A DNA stretch of 64,000 nucleotides from JABWCQ01 sp964530625 (GTDB lineage Bacteria; Electryoneota; RPQS01), in the NCBI GenBank assembly GCA_964530625.1, contig CAZHAK010000013.1, positions 1 to 64,000 on the forward strand, in the 5' to 3' direction. The position numbers and the translations under genes are program-made. The notes under the pieces were generated by a model. It had not been told where the DNA came from, ran no database searches, and was given only the letters and a program-made list of their open reading frames with translations. Of the stretch, positions 16,645-26,504 are shown one piece after another. Every line of letters begins with the position of its first letter. Within the stretch, counting starts at the first letter, position 1.

Positions 16645-17350
16645 ACCGATACACGCGGCGTTGTTCGGCGCGGCGGGCCGAATGGGGCGGGTGATTTTGC
16701 ACGAGACCCGGCAAAGCGGACGCATCAAGATTACGCACGCTTTTGATCCGGCGGGCGCGGGGCAATACTTTGATGACTTGCTGATTCAGCCGAATTGTTA
16801 CGGGGTGCGGGATCATCTTGACGTGGCGATTGATTTTTCGCTGGCGGACGCGGTGGCGGACAACGTGAATTGCTGTCGGCAGGCGAAGGTAAATTATGTG
16901 TGCGGAGTGACGGCGCTTTCTGAGGCTACTCACAAGGCTTTGCGAGACGCTTCAAAAGATATTGCCGTGCTTCATGCGCCGAATATGTCGCCGGGGATGA
17001 ATGTGTTGTTTGCGCTGGTAGCTGAAGCGGCGGCGGCTCTGCCGGGATATAAGGCGTATTTGCGCGAATCGCATCATACGAAAAAGCTTGATGCTCCGTC
17101 AGGTACGGCGGTGCGGATTGCGGAGATCATTGAAGACACGATTGGGACAAAGCCGGAAGTATTTTCGCAGCGTGTCGGTGACGTGGTGGGCGAACATACG
17201 CTGGTATTAGGCGGACATGGAGAAAGACTGGAGATTACTCATCGCGCGGATTCGCGGGCGGTGTTTGCGCATGGGGCTTTGCGCGCGGCGGAGTGGCTGG
17301 CGGGGCAGCCTGCGGGATTTTATGGGATGGGGGATGTATTGGGGATTTAG
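16634..17350 (+). CDS. dapB: 4-hydroxy-tetrahydrodipicolinate reductase
   Basis: DapB reduces the DapA product using NAD(P)H. The 238-aa protein has an N-terminal Rossmann motif (ALFGAAGRMGR), an active-site signature SHHTKKLDAPSGTA and a C-terminal ADSRAVFAHGALRAAEWL segment. Each is characteristic of the family, and length is close to the usual 240-270 aa. The gene overlaps dapA by 11 bases, so they form one operon. The next pathway-related gene in this strand, lysC, comes only after about 8 kb of secreted-protein genes. Confidence 0.95.
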   Translation: MSHEPIHAALFGAAGRMGRVILHETRQSGRIKITHAFDPAGAGQYFDDLLIQPNCYGVRDHLDVAIDFSLADAVADNVNCCRQAKVNYVCGVTALSEATHKALRDASKDIAVLHAPNMSPGMNVLFALVAEAAAALPGYKAYLRESHHTKKLDAPSGTAVRIAEIIEDTIGTKPEVFSQRVGDVVGEHTLVLGGHGERLEITHRADSRAVFAHGALRAAEWLAGQPAGFYGMGDVLGI

Positions 17351-17434
17351 TCAGCGCAGGCGCTGGACCCAGTGCGCTGGCGTGTGCGCTTTGAAATAAT
17401 CGGCGGAACTACTCTTGAGAACATGGAGGTAAAC

Positions 17435-19141
17435 ATGTTAGCTCGTATTTTTGGGTTTATTTTGTGTTGTATGGCCGCGATGGCCGATCCGGTGACTCCG
17501 GATATGATTTGGTCGCACTCGCGAGATGCTGGTGCAAGCGATTACTATATCAGCGCATGTGTCGCGCCCAATTCGGACCCTTGTTTGATTGGATATAACG
17601 AGGTCAGTTTTCCAGATTCAATCACCGCGACTCGGCTATCCCGAAATGGAGAACTAATTTGGCAGCGAAGCTATCACAATACGGCCGACCGTCTAAGTAT
17701 ATTTTCGGCTGTTACCCACAACGATGAGTTCTGGATTTGCGGAGTGAACGGGATATCTTATGGTTCATCCGATGCCTTCATAATGCGAATATCCGCGCAA
17801 GGCGATAGCCTCGGTTTTCAGACCACTGGGGACAGCCTATATGAATTTAGAGGATTTGTATCGGAGGGCCACGGCAGCAACCCTGTTCTGGCGCGATCAG
17901 TTGCTGTTGATTTCGACGGTGAATGGCAGTATCGCACCGCGATTTCATTTCTAGATAGTTCGGGGCGCCCAGTTTCTACTGGATACATAGATTCCCCCCA
18001 TAGTGAGTTTATCAGAGATTTCAAGACTGTACCCGATGGGTTTTTGCTCGCGACCTTCGGTGAACCGCCGGGCGATTGCGTAGCACACTTGGTAAAACTT
18101 GACACTAACGGCGAATTGATGTGGCGCTCGAATTTTTCCGTCCCAGGTTGCCGCGAGCAATTCATGTCATCAATTCAAACTCGTGATAGTGGATATCTTG
18201 CATGCGGTGGGCATAGTCCGAACGGTCAGGTATTTTTTCAGGGCTTACTCGTGAAGTTTTCGCCGGACGGAGACAGCTTGTGGTCGCAAACTTATGGCGG
18301 ACCCGATCTTGACTTCTTCGACAGCGTGTATGATACTGATAGTGGAATAGTTGCAACGGGAGTATATAGTATCTCTGAAGCAACGACGTCATTTTGGTTG
18401 ATTCGTGTTGACGAGAACGGAGACAGCTTAACTTCAGACATTTCGACATCCACGGACTATCTCCCGTCGCGAGGAATTATGGTAGACTCCACTATACTTT
18501 TGTACGGAAGGAGGGACTCTAAGTCTTTTGCCGCATTATTAGGGTTTGCTCCAGTCTTCGTTGCACCGCCGTACCTCTTGTTTCCCCCAACCGTGGTTGG
18601 CGATACGTCTCAACTTGTTTTCACATTCACCAACACTGGATCAAACACGCTAAGGCTCGATGGGATAATAAGCTCACCTGCCTATTTTTCAGATTTTGAG
18701 GGTCCTGTAGATGTCGTGATAGGTGATTCATTTGCTGTAAATCTATTCTTCACTCCTACTGTTTCAGGATTCACAAGAGATTCAGTTTGGGTTGAAAGTA
18801 ACTTGCCGCGACGTGCGCTCGCCTGTCGAGGCAATGGAATTCTGTTTGAAACCGTAGAGGACGGTACGTTTTTGCCGCAAAGTTTCTCGCTTCAGCCTCC
18901 TTTTCCTAACCCGTTCAACGCGACGACAACTCTTGAATATGAGTTGCCTAAGGCTGCGCGGGTATCGCTGAATGTGTATGATGTGCGGGGCAGAGTAGTT
19001 GAAACGTTGTTGGACGAGGTGGCGAATGCGGGCGTTAACCGGGTGAATTGGGCATGTCCGGAATGCGCGACGGGGTTGTATTTTTTGCGGATGGTCGCGG
19101 GGGAATATGTTTCTACTCAGAAAGTCTTGCTGCTCAAGTGA
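17435..19141 (+). CDS. T9SS-exported propeller-like protein with ASH-type domain
   Basis: The 568-aa protein has a signal peptide (about 1-17) and an N-terminal 370 residues with recurring GDSLW and ENGDSL-type motifs, one per 45-55 residues, suggesting beta-propeller blades. An Ig-like ASH/choice-of-anchor-D domain (about 385-480; FTFTNTGSNTLRLDGI) follows. The C-terminal T9SS type-A sorting domain begins PPFPNPFNATTT and ends KVLLLK. GGAGG stands five bases before the ATG at 17435. It is the first of four related cargo genes between dapB and lysC. No enzymatic motif is visible. Confidence 0.84.
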   Translation: MLARIFGFILCCMAAMADPVTPDMIWSHSRDAGASDYYISACVAPNSDPCLIGYNEVSFPDSITATRLSRNGELIWQRSYHNTADRLSIFSAVTHNDEFWICGVNGISYGSSDAFIMRISAQGDSLGFQTTGDSLYEFRGFVSEGHGSNPVLARSVAVDFDGEWQYRTAISFLDSSGRPVSTGYIDSPHSEFIRDFKTVPDGFLLATFGEPPGDCVAHLVKLDTNGELMWRSNFSVPGCREQFMSSIQTRDSGYLACGGHSPNGQVFFQGLLVKFSPDGDSLWSQTYGGPDLDFFDSVYDTDSGIVATGVYSISEATTSFWLIRVDENGDSLTSDISTSTDYLPSRGIMVDSTILLYGRRDSKSFAALLGFAPVFVAPPYLLFPPTVVGDTSQLVFTFTNTGSNTLRLDGIISSPAYFSDFEGPVDVVIGDSFAVNLFFTPTVSGFTRDSVWVESNLPRRALACRGNGILFETVEDGTFLPQSFSLQPPFPNPFNATTTLEYELPKAARVSLNVYDVRGRVVETLLDEVANAGVNRVNWACPECATGLYFLRMVAGEYVSTQKVLLLK

Positions 19142-19149
19142 GGTGCTTC

Positions 19150-20889
19150 ATGTTTTCCTTCGTTATTACAGTTCTACTCGTTTCCATCTCTTACGCGCAG
19201 CCGTTTCCTCCGGACTCGGTTTGGACGTTTGCTTATGATGACGGTGGGGATGAGTATTTTTATGATGCGATTGAAGTGAGTGACGGGTTTTTGCTTTGTG
19301 GCGAAGCGCGGGCGTGGAATGCTTTGGCGGGGGAAGCGCTGTTGGTGAAGATTGATTTTGAGGGGCAGTTGGTGTGGAGCCGGAGATATCCAAGTGAACG
19401 GAGTCGGAAACTCCAAGCATTCACCACTGAACATTTAGTATGGAGCCAGATAACCTCGTCCGGAAGGCTTGCGGGCAGACTGTCCTTATTATACTTAGAT
19501 GAAACAGGAACGCTGTTGAACGATAGTACTTGGGATCTTTACGATCGCCCACTTGAGATTGCGAACATTGGTCAAGTCAATCCAGTTAACTGCGAGCCGG
19601 GAATAGGCGAAAAGGTCGTCGTAACAGAGAGATTGCCTGATTCGACTCAAAATCGAATTATGTCATTTACAAATTGTGAGTCTCCAAACAGCCGCTTAAT
19701 CGCACAAGGAGTGGGAGATAGGGCACTGGGAATGGTAACAGTAGGGTATGAACCTGCAATCTGTGGTGAGACACGTGACGGCACGTCTGGTGGCAAGGAT
19801 GGAATGCTCTTGTGGTGGCGTGACTTCACTTATCACCGCGAAGTGGTTGGTGGTCAGTCTGATGATTGGTTTGCATCAGTCTCCCAAGGCGGAGAGTTCT
19901 TTAAGTACACATCGACCGGAGGAAGTTGGAGTTTCTCGAATGGTTCATCCGATCTTTGGGTGGTCGGAATTGATTCAGGAGAAGTCCTTTACTCGCGCCA
20001 TTACGGCGGCTTGTCCTACGAAGATGGCGTGAAAATCGTCAATGCAGATGACGACGGCTTCATCATCGCAGGAAATTTCTCGTCGGAGGATGTGTTTTTC
20101 GAGCAGTCGGATTATTGGTTGTTGAAAGTGGATGATGACGGAGATAGTGTTTGGTCACTTGTTGCGGGTGGGGATGAAGCGGACAAGTGCGAGGGGATGA
20201 TTCAGACTGAAAATGGATTCTTGTTGTTTGGGTCTTCGCAATCTTTTGCTGTGCCGGGTTGGGACGGGTGCGCGATGCTGCTTAGTTATGTGCCGGATAT
20301 TGCGGCGACTCCTGCGAGTTTGAATTTCGGGCCGGTGAATGTGGGAAGCAGTTCGGTGCGGACGGTGGGACTGATCAATACCGGCTCGAATGTGTTGACG
20401 GTGTCGGAGATTATGGGAACGGAAAACTATTCGGCGGATTTTCCGGAGCCGCAAACGGTCGCCATTGGCGAGACGCTGCGAGTTGAGATTACGTTTGCGC
20501 CGCAGACTCCGGGAACGCATGTGGATTCGTTGCGGGTGATCAGTGATGCCTTGTCGGGGGTAAAGATCGTGCGCTGTTTGGGAGCGGGAACGGCTGTGGA
20601 TGCGGATGACGCGTCGCTGTTGCCGCGCGAGTTCAAGCTGCATCCTCCCTATCCGAATCCGTTCAATCCGACGACGACGCTCGGATTTGATTTGGCGCGA
20701 CGCACCACAGTTGAGTTGACGATTTTTGACGTGCAAGGGCGCGTAGTGGACGTTTTGAGCTCTGAGAGTTTGAGCGCGGGATACTATTCGCGCGATTGGA
20801 GTTGCAGCACCTGCGCGGGCGGTGTGTATTTCGCCCGGCTTCGCACATCTGAATTTGTGGGGATTCAGAAGCTGGTGTTACTAAAATGA
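19150..20889 (+). CDS. T9SS-exported propeller-like protein with ASH-type domain
   Basis: The 579-aa paralogue has the same layout as its neighbour. A signal peptide (about 1-17, ending SYAQ) precedes a propeller-like region with repeated DGD/GDSVWSL motifs. The ASH domain (about 400-495) is LNFGPVNVGSSSVRTVGLIN and following. The sorting domain runs from PPYPNPFNPTTT to KLVLLK. I chose the ATG at 19150, nine bases after the previous stop, since the signal peptide begins there; the longer frame overlaps the upstream gene. Its stop overlaps the next start by four bases. Function is unknown; a surface adhesive or sensory role is inference only. Confidence 0.84.
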   Translation: MFSFVITVLLVSISYAQPFPPDSVWTFAYDDGGDEYFYDAIEVSDGFLLCGEARAWNALAGEALLVKIDFEGQLVWSRRYPSERSRKLQAFTTEHLVWSQITSSGRLAGRLSLLYLDETGTLLNDSTWDLYDRPLEIANIGQVNPVNCEPGIGEKVVVTERLPDSTQNRIMSFTNCESPNSRLIAQGVGDRALGMVTVGYEPAICGETRDGTSGGKDGMLLWWRDFTYHREVVGGQSDDWFASVSQGGEFFKYTSTGGSWSFSNGSSDLWVVGIDSGEVLYSRHYGGLSYEDGVKIVNADDDGFIIAGNFSSEDVFFEQSDYWLLKVDDDGDSVWSLVAGGDEADKCEGMIQTENGFLLFGSSQSFAVPGWDGCAMLLSYVPDIAATPASLNFGPVNVGSSSVRTVGLINTGSNVLTVSEIMGTENYSADFPEPQTVAIGETLRVEITFAPQTPGTHVDSLRVISDALSGVKIVRCLGAGTAVDADDASLLPREFKLHPPYPNPFNPTTTLGFDLARRTTVELTIFDVQGRVVDVLSSESLSAGYYSRDWSCSTCAGGVYFARLRTSEFVGIQKLVLLK

Positions 20890-22940
20890 AACTCATACTA
20901 TTGTTGGTGAGTGTCTCCTGTGTGCTGGCTCAGCCGCAGGTGGACAGTGTTTTTGTGTTTGAAAACGAGTCGGGGTATTTTACGCATGCGTATGCGTTGC
21001 CGGATAGCGGGTATATTTTGGGCGGAATTACCTTTGGAAACCGGATTTCGTGGCGCGTGGCCCGGATGTCGGCTGAGCGCGAGATCATCTGGTCTCACAG
21101 TGTGCCCTCCATATATGAAACCGCATTTCAAGACATCGTCGTGACGGACGACGCGGTGTTGGTGGTCGGACGGTTGGCTGTTCCAATTGATTCCAACTCA
21201 TCGACTCTTGAACCGATTATTGTGAAGTATAGTCTTGACGGTGATAGTTTGTGGTCGCGCAATTTTCACGATCCGGTGAATTACACGCAGCTATCTTCGG
21301 CGTGCCCGAGCGGGGATGGCGGCTATTTCGTGTTAGGCTCAGCAGCGGTTCTATCGAATGAAGTTTACAATTATGAGATTAAGCTTGCTCGAGTTGATAG
21401 TGACGGAGCTATGCTCTGGGAGCGTTTCTTTGGAGGTGAACTTACCGACCAAGGCGGCAAAATAGTTAAGCTCGCCGGTGATTCAGTTTTATTCACTGCC
21501 TTAATGAGGCTGGGGACAAGCAGTCACATTGCGTTTATCTGGGCGAATCTTGATGGTGATAGCTTAGGCGGGAGAATTTTTGGCGCGATTGGCAGCACCT
21601 CCGCTTATCAAGAACAACATTTGTATGAGCGGAACAACGGCTGGGAATTTGTTTGGCACGATGTGCTGGGTTCGCCCATTGACGGAGATTTATTTCGCTG
21701 GATTCGTACGGATTATTGGGGCAATCCGATATTCGAGACAGCCATTGTAGGACCTATCAATTCGCTGCAAGGTTTTGGTCAATCGGATGATGGTTTGATG
21801 ACGGTGGGTTTCAGCCCTTGGGGAGATCTTAATGGCCGCGACATTGTCGTCGGTAGAGTCAACCCGTCGGCGGGGTGGCTGTATTCTGAAGCGGTTTTGC
21901 TGCCGTGGATTCAGGAAGCTTATGGATTCCTGCCGACGGAAACTGCGGGTTTGGCTCTTCTGGGCAGGTCGGATTTTAGCGATACAACGTCCATGCAAAA
22001 CTGCATTTTCTATCTGGGCGACAGCGAACTCTCGACGTTTCTTTACGCGATGCCACCGCGGCTTGAGTTTGGGGTTGTAGAGCTTGACCAGACTGAGGTT
22101 GTGGACGTCGAACTCTCGATTACGGGCGACTCCTCGATTGTTGTGACGGATATTGAATTGCCCGAAGAGTGCGCGACGAATTTGGGGTTGCCCGCAATCG
22201 TGACTGGAGACGCACCGTTGTCGTTTCGGATAGCGTTTCAGCCTAATGAGCTGCGGCAATACCGGGATACGATACGAGTAGCTTCGAACGCGTTGAATGG
22301 AGTCTTGAATATTCCGATGACGGGCGCGGCGCCGTATCCTGAGTGTGAACCGGCGTTGCGGACGGTGGAGTTTCATTGGACACATGTGGGTGACAGCGTG
22401 CGCAGGCCGTTGGCGATTCGCAATACGGGGACGATACCGCTGCATATTGACGAGATTGTTGAGCCAGCGCCGTTTTACTTGGACTCACTGGGGGTATTTG
22501 TTGTGGAGCCGGGATTTGAGGCGGTGTTGTGGTTTGAGTTTTGGCCGGACTCGGCGATTCCATATCGACGGAGCATGGTTTTGCAAAGTGACGATCCGCA
22601 AAGTCCGGACACGGTAATTTTAACCGGGCGCGGAGTCGGGAACATAACCGGCACAGAAGACGTGCCGCTCTTGCCGCGAGAGTTTTCGATTCATCCTGCT
22701 TATCCGAATCCGTTTAATCCGACGACGACGATTGGATTTGAGTTGCCTGCCGCGCGGGACGTGCGAGTGGAGTTGTTTGATGTTACAGGGCGGCGCGTAA
22801 AGGAAATTAGTGGTGGAATGATGACGGCGGGATCGCATACGATTGAGATAGATTTGCGCGAGTTCGCTTCGGGGATTTATTTTGTTTCGTTTACGGCGGG
22901 TGAATGGCGCGGTGTGCAAAAACTTTTATTGGTGAAATGA
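20886..22940 (+). CDS. T9SS-exported propeller-like protein with two ASH-type domains
   Basis: The 684-aa protein is the largest of the four paralogues. A signal peptide (1-15, ending VLAQ) precedes about 375 residues of propeller-like repeats (DGDSLWSR, SDGAMLWER, LDGDSLGGR). Two consecutive ASH-like Ig domains cover about 385-480 and 485-585. The sorting domain contains YPNPFNPTTTIGFELP and ends KLLLVK. It overlaps both neighbours by four bases (ATGA), so expression of this stretch is translationally coupled. No catalytic motif is recognised. Confidence 0.84.
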   Translation: MKLILLLVSVSCVLAQPQVDSVFVFENESGYFTHAYALPDSGYILGGITFGNRISWRVARMSAEREIIWSHSVPSIYETAFQDIVVTDDAVLVVGRLAVPIDSNSSTLEPIIVKYSLDGDSLWSRNFHDPVNYTQLSSACPSGDGGYFVLGSAAVLSNEVYNYEIKLARVDSDGAMLWERFFGGELTDQGGKIVKLAGDSVLFTALMRLGTSSHIAFIWANLDGDSLGGRIFGAIGSTSAYQEQHLYERNNGWEFVWHDVLGSPIDGDLFRWIRTDYWGNPIFETAIVGPINSLQGFGQSDDGLMTVGFSPWGDLNGRDIVVGRVNPSAGWLYSEAVLLPWIQEAYGFLPTETAGLALLGRSDFSDTTSMQNCIFYLGDSELSTFLYAMPPRLEFGVVELDQTEVVDVELSITGDSSIVVTDIELPEECATNLGLPAIVTGDAPLSFRIAFQPNELRQYRDTIRVASNALNGVLNIPMTGAAPYPECEPALRTVEFHWTHVGDSVRRPLAIRNTGTIPLHIDEIVEPAPFYLDSLGVFVVEPGFEAVLWFEFWPDSAIPYRRSMVLQSDDPQSPDTVILTGRGVGNITGTEDVPLLPREFSIHPAYPNPFNPTTTIGFELPAARDVRVELFDVTGRRVKEISGGMMTAGSHTIEIDLREFASGIYFVSFTAGEWRGVQKLLLVK

Positions 22941-23533
22941 TGTTATGTTTTTTACGCGCATTGCGGGTCTGGAGACCCACAACGGCGAGTGCGGCGTGCA
23001 TACTACTAATGAGTCTCGCGCTTGTCTCATGCGAAGAGGGGAATAAACCTGCTGACGGGACAGGTTACGAAATCACGGTCGGAGATACGTTGATTACGAT
23101 TCCACCGGAGGCTGTGCTGTTCGCTGGCTCGATTATTAATACGAATCACTTTAACTTTCACGCGTACATGCTGCGCGAGTATCAGATTGCAGTTCTTCCT
23201 CGTGACGTTGGATCGCCTTACAACGGCAGTTTGTTGGAATGGAAGAACCAGTCATGGAACACGCGCCGGACATTTTTGTATCCGCCATTTGATCACGACG
23301 TGACGACGGACACGCCGGAGCTGTTTTACTATTTGATCGGGACGTATCCGTCGCAGTTCGGTTTCGGGTGGGTGGATACCTATGATCCCGAGGCGGATTT
23401 GTGGAACAGCGCGCTTCGTCCGTGGCTGCGTCCGGCGGACTCGACATTGACGCCGGACAATCCGGGCACGCTGAATTTTGACGGGGGATTGGGAGATATG
23501 TTGGAGTATCGGGGGATGTGGGAGATTAATTGA
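22937..23533 (+). CDS. Predicted lipoprotein, unknown function
   Basis: The 198-aa protein has a basic N-terminus, a hydrophobic stretch and a lipobox (SLALVSC, Cys about 31), so it is probably a lipoprotein. The mature part is rich in aromatic residues and acidic loops and has no domain I recognise. The ATGATG at 22937 overlaps the upstream cargo stop. It is the only non-T9SS protein in the dapB-lysC block and may be an anchor or chaperone for the neighbouring cargo, which is inference from position only. Confidence 0.65.
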   Translation: MMLCFLRALRVWRPTTASAACILLMSLALVSCEEGNKPADGTGYEITVGDTLITIPPEAVLFAGSIINTNHFNFHAYMLREYQIAVLPRDVGSPYNGSLLEWKNQSWNTRRTFLYPPFDHDVTTDTPELFYYLIGTYPSQFGFGWVDTYDPEADLWNSALRPWLRPADSTLTPDNPGTLNFDGGLGDMLEYRGMWEIN

Positions 23534-23578
23534 TTTCTTTGTGAGTCGAGCAGTTGTAGTCGAACAACGGAGGCTATG

Positions 23579-25255
23579 ATGAAGGCGCTTTTGGGTTTGG
23601 CAGGAATTTTGGTGGGGATATGTGTTGCTCTGGCTCAGCCGATGGCGGTGGAGTGGGAGCAGGATTTGAATTTTTTCAATGACTCTCTAAGGGATTTTGA
23701 GTGCATTGGACTCATAGAGGATCCGGAAAGCGGGAGCCTGTACATCGCGGGGCGTGCCGACAACTACTTCTCCAACAATATGGACTCATCTGATGCAGTC
23801 GTGTTCAAGTTGACTCCTGACGGGGAAGTGCTTTGGTCGAGAGTATACGATTCTGGTGGTTTGTATTGGTTCGGGCGCGGCGTGTCACTGGAAGCGGGCA
23901 ACATAGCTTTCGGAAGGTACAGTTTCGGTGTGGTGAAGCTGAATTCTTCCGGGGAGTTATTGGAGGAGTACCAGTATCGCTGCGCGTTGTGGCCGGGTGA
24001 CGTGGAGGTCCTTACCAAGACATCCAGTGGAAGGATTGTCACCGGTACACGCTGTCTGATCGATGGTCCAATGTGGATCGAAACGGGAAGCGTAACTTGC
24101 ATAGGCCCAAATGGAGATTCTTTGTGGACCGTCGAGCGACAATTCGACCAATATACATTTGTTCGCCAAATCCTTGCGCTCCCGGGCGACTCGGTATTGG
24201 CTAGTATGGTAGGTCACGGGCAAGGAGGGGGAAGACATGTCGTGATTATTGACGCAGCAGGCAATGTCGTCGAGGAACAGGCGTTCGCACAGGGCGAGTA
24301 TGAGGTTCTGGCTCTGCGCGGCGACACGTTATGGATAACGGCGGCTGACGCGGGAACCGGCAACCTTGTGCTTAGGAAGCGGCTGCTTGATCATACCCTG
24401 ATTTCTGAACGCACGTTTGAAATAAGCGGCAGCTCCAATTACCGTATATTGGAAACCCGAGGCAACCAAATCCGGCTGCTTAACAACGACGGACTTTTTG
24501 CTTTGTTCAGCATGAATCTAGACAGTTTGTGGTCGATGCAGTTGCCCGTGGAAAGTGTTTGGCGCGCCATTTCTTTGAATGATCGCGGACTACTGATTGA
24601 GACTTCGCCGGAAGAGTTTGACGATCCTCCGCACTTGATTCGCATGTCGTCACCGTTACCACGTATAATTGCTTCGGATGAAGAATTGGATTTTGGATAC
24701 ACCGAGCCCAATCAGGCTGTAGAAAGGCAATTGACTCTTAGCAATATCTACTTGGACAGTATTCTAGTGACCTCTGTCGCTGCGCCCGAACCATTCACAG
24801 TGTCAACTGAGGGCCCATTTTGGATTTACTACGACGCTCCTGCAGTGATTACCATAGAGTTTTTGCCGACTGAGCCGATTGACTACATAGGAACTCTCGC
24901 AATTGAAGCCAACACTCCATTTGGGACTATTGAGGTAGCTCTTAGGGGCAGTGCTAATCCAAATGAAGCGGATGAGTATCCTGTGCTGGTGAAGTCATTC
25001 GCACTCCATCCCCCCTATCCCAATCCCTTCAATCCTTCAACGACATTGTCATTCGAGTTGCCGAGGAGATCGGACGTGACACTTTCGATTTTTGATATTG
25101 GTGGTCGGCTTGTGACGGAGCTTGTTAGTGGAAATCTCTCGAGGGGTTCGCATTCGATTAATTGGACTTGCCCTGAATGCGCATCGGGAATTTACTTTGC
25201 GACGATGACGGCCCGTGATTTTTCGGCTACACAGAAACTACTCTTACTTAAATAG
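23579..25255 (+). CDS. T9SS-exported propeller-like protein with ASH-type domain
   Basis: The 558-aa protein is the fourth paralogue before lysC. It has a signal peptide (about 1-19, ending ALAQP), propeller-like repeats with GDSLW motifs and one ASH-like domain (about 370-460; LDFGYTEPNQAVERQLTLSN). The sorting domain is HPPYPNPFNPSTT ... GIYFATM ... KLLLLK. Two adjacent ATGs (23576, 23579) follow GGAGG; the second has the better spacing of five bases. The lysC start is only three bases past its stop, so it is likely on the lysC transcript. Confidence 0.84.
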   Translation: MKALLGLAGILVGICVALAQPMAVEWEQDLNFFNDSLRDFECIGLIEDPESGSLYIAGRADNYFSNNMDSSDAVVFKLTPDGEVLWSRVYDSGGLYWFGRGVSLEAGNIAFGRYSFGVVKLNSSGELLEEYQYRCALWPGDVEVLTKTSSGRIVTGTRCLIDGPMWIETGSVTCIGPNGDSLWTVERQFDQYTFVRQILALPGDSVLASMVGHGQGGGRHVVIIDAAGNVVEEQAFAQGEYEVLALRGDTLWITAADAGTGNLVLRKRLLDHTLISERTFEISGSSNYRILETRGNQIRLLNNDGLFALFSMNLDSLWSMQLPVESVWRAISLNDRGLLIETSPEEFDDPPHLIRMSSPLPRIIASDEELDFGYTEPNQAVERQLTLSNIYLDSILVTSVAAPEPFTVSTEGPFWIYYDAPAVITIEFLPTEPIDYIGTLAIEANTPFGTIEVALRGSANPNEADEYPVLVKSFALHPPYPNPFNPSTTLSFELPRRSDVTLSIFDIGGRLVTELVSGNLSRGSHSINWTCPECASGIYFATMTARDFSATQKLLLLK

Positions 25256-25258
25256 CCC

Positions 25259-26422
25259 ATGCCCTTAATCATCCAGAAATACGGTGGGAAGTCGTTGGCG
25301 ACGCCTGAAGATATTTTGCAGGTGGCGCGGCTGGTGCATGCGCGGGTTCGGGCTGGGGATCAGGTGGTTGTGGTGGTGTCGGCTTTGGCGGATACGACGG
25401 ATCAGTATGTCGCGATGGCGCGGGCGGTGAATCCTGAGCCGAGGGGACGGGAGTTGGATGTACTCCTTTCGACCGGGGAGCGGGTGGCGATTGCGATGCT
25501 GGCGCTGGCTCTGAATTCGATTGAGCCGGATCTCGCCATTTCTCTGACCGGCGCGCAGGCGGGGATTATCACGGACACGCTGCATACGGCGGCGCGGATC
25601 GTGGACGTGCGGCCTCTCCGGGTGCACGAGGTACTGGATCAGGGGAAGATTCCCGTAATCGCGGGCTATCAGGGGATTACGACGGATAAGAATATCTCGA
25701 CTTTGGGCCGGGGCGGAACGGACGCGACGGCGGTGGCTTTGGCGGTGGCGCTGGGAGCCGATCGGGTGGAATTCATGAAAGACGTGGACGGAGTGGCCAG
25801 TGCGGACCCCAAACTGGTGCCCGGGGCGAGGATTCTGCCTCAGTTGGATTTTGCGGAGGCGCTATCGATGATGGGCTGCGGGGCGAAGATTTTGCAGGTA
25901 CCGGCTGTGGAGATGGCCGCCGAGTTTAAGATGGAGCTTGCCATCGGGAACTCCAAGACTGGAGTAGCCGGAACAATTATTACGAATAAGCCTTTGATTC
26001 GCAGGACTTTAGGGGCTATTATTCAGACTCCCGCGACAATTTTGCCGCTTGCAACTCACGCAGAGTTTTTGTTTGTTGAAAGGTTCGTGAGGGAACAGGG
26101 CGCGCTGCCGCTCTACCTGCGCGGCGGTGACTACCCCTTGGTGGTCTTCAAACGTAGCGATGAGCCTCATTTGTTGCTGAAAGATCTGGCAGGCAAAATG
26201 GACATAGGGTGTGATCTGGTGGCGCTGTTTGGGCCGGGATCCGGTGGTATCGGCGCGCTGGCGGACCGGATCGCTCTGGAGCTTGTACCTTTCCGCCCGG
26301 CCATTCGTGAAGAGCTTTATCTGGAAGATCGACTGATGTTGTTGGTCAAGTCCGCCGAGGCCGCCGGGCTTGCGCGAGCGCTGCATGCCCTCTGCGGCAG
26401 CGAAGTCTCCGCTTCGGCTTGA
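25259..26422 (+). CDS. lysC: Aspartate kinase with diverged regulatory part
   Basis: Aspartate kinase phosphorylates aspartate and starts the lysine, threonine and methionine branch. The 387-aa protein has the amino-acid kinase fold with KYGGKS (usually KFGGTS), STGER, and TLGRGGTDATAVALA followed by FMKDVDGVASADP. The C-terminal 140 residues sit where two ACT domains normally bind lysine or threonine, and the second keeps an ACT-like outline. However, the usual effector-binding Q(N/G)SSE-type motif is not visible, so feedback control may be lost or changed. It is the natural partner of dapA-dapB but is separated from them by the cargo block. Confidence 0.92.
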   Translation: MPLIIQKYGGKSLATPEDILQVARLVHARVRAGDQVVVVVSALADTTDQYVAMARAVNPEPRGRELDVLLSTGERVAIAMLALALNSIEPDLAISLTGAQAGIITDTLHTAARIVDVRPLRVHEVLDQGKIPVIAGYQGITTDKNISTLGRGGTDATAVALAVALGADRVEFMKDVDGVASADPKLVPGARILPQLDFAEALSMMGCGAKILQVPAVEMAAEFKMELAIGNSKTGVAGTIITNKPLIRRTLGAIIQTPATILPLATHAEFLFVERFVREQGALPLYLRGGDYPLVVFKRSDEPHLLLKDLAGKMDIGCDLVALFGPGSGGIGALADRIALELVPFRPAIREELYLEDRLMLLVKSAEAAGLARALHALCGSEVSASA

Positions 26423-26504
26423 GTTTGAGAATTTTTTCGTCACTGAATTTTTTTGACTGGGAGAGTACCGTCGAGTCGTTTTTGTTAACTTATTTGTCTA
26501 CCCT

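Noticed and set aside
20155..20736. 193-aa Arg-rich frame on the minus strand
   Set aside because: Arginine/histidine-rich composition is the usual by-product of reading a GC-rich coding strand backwards.
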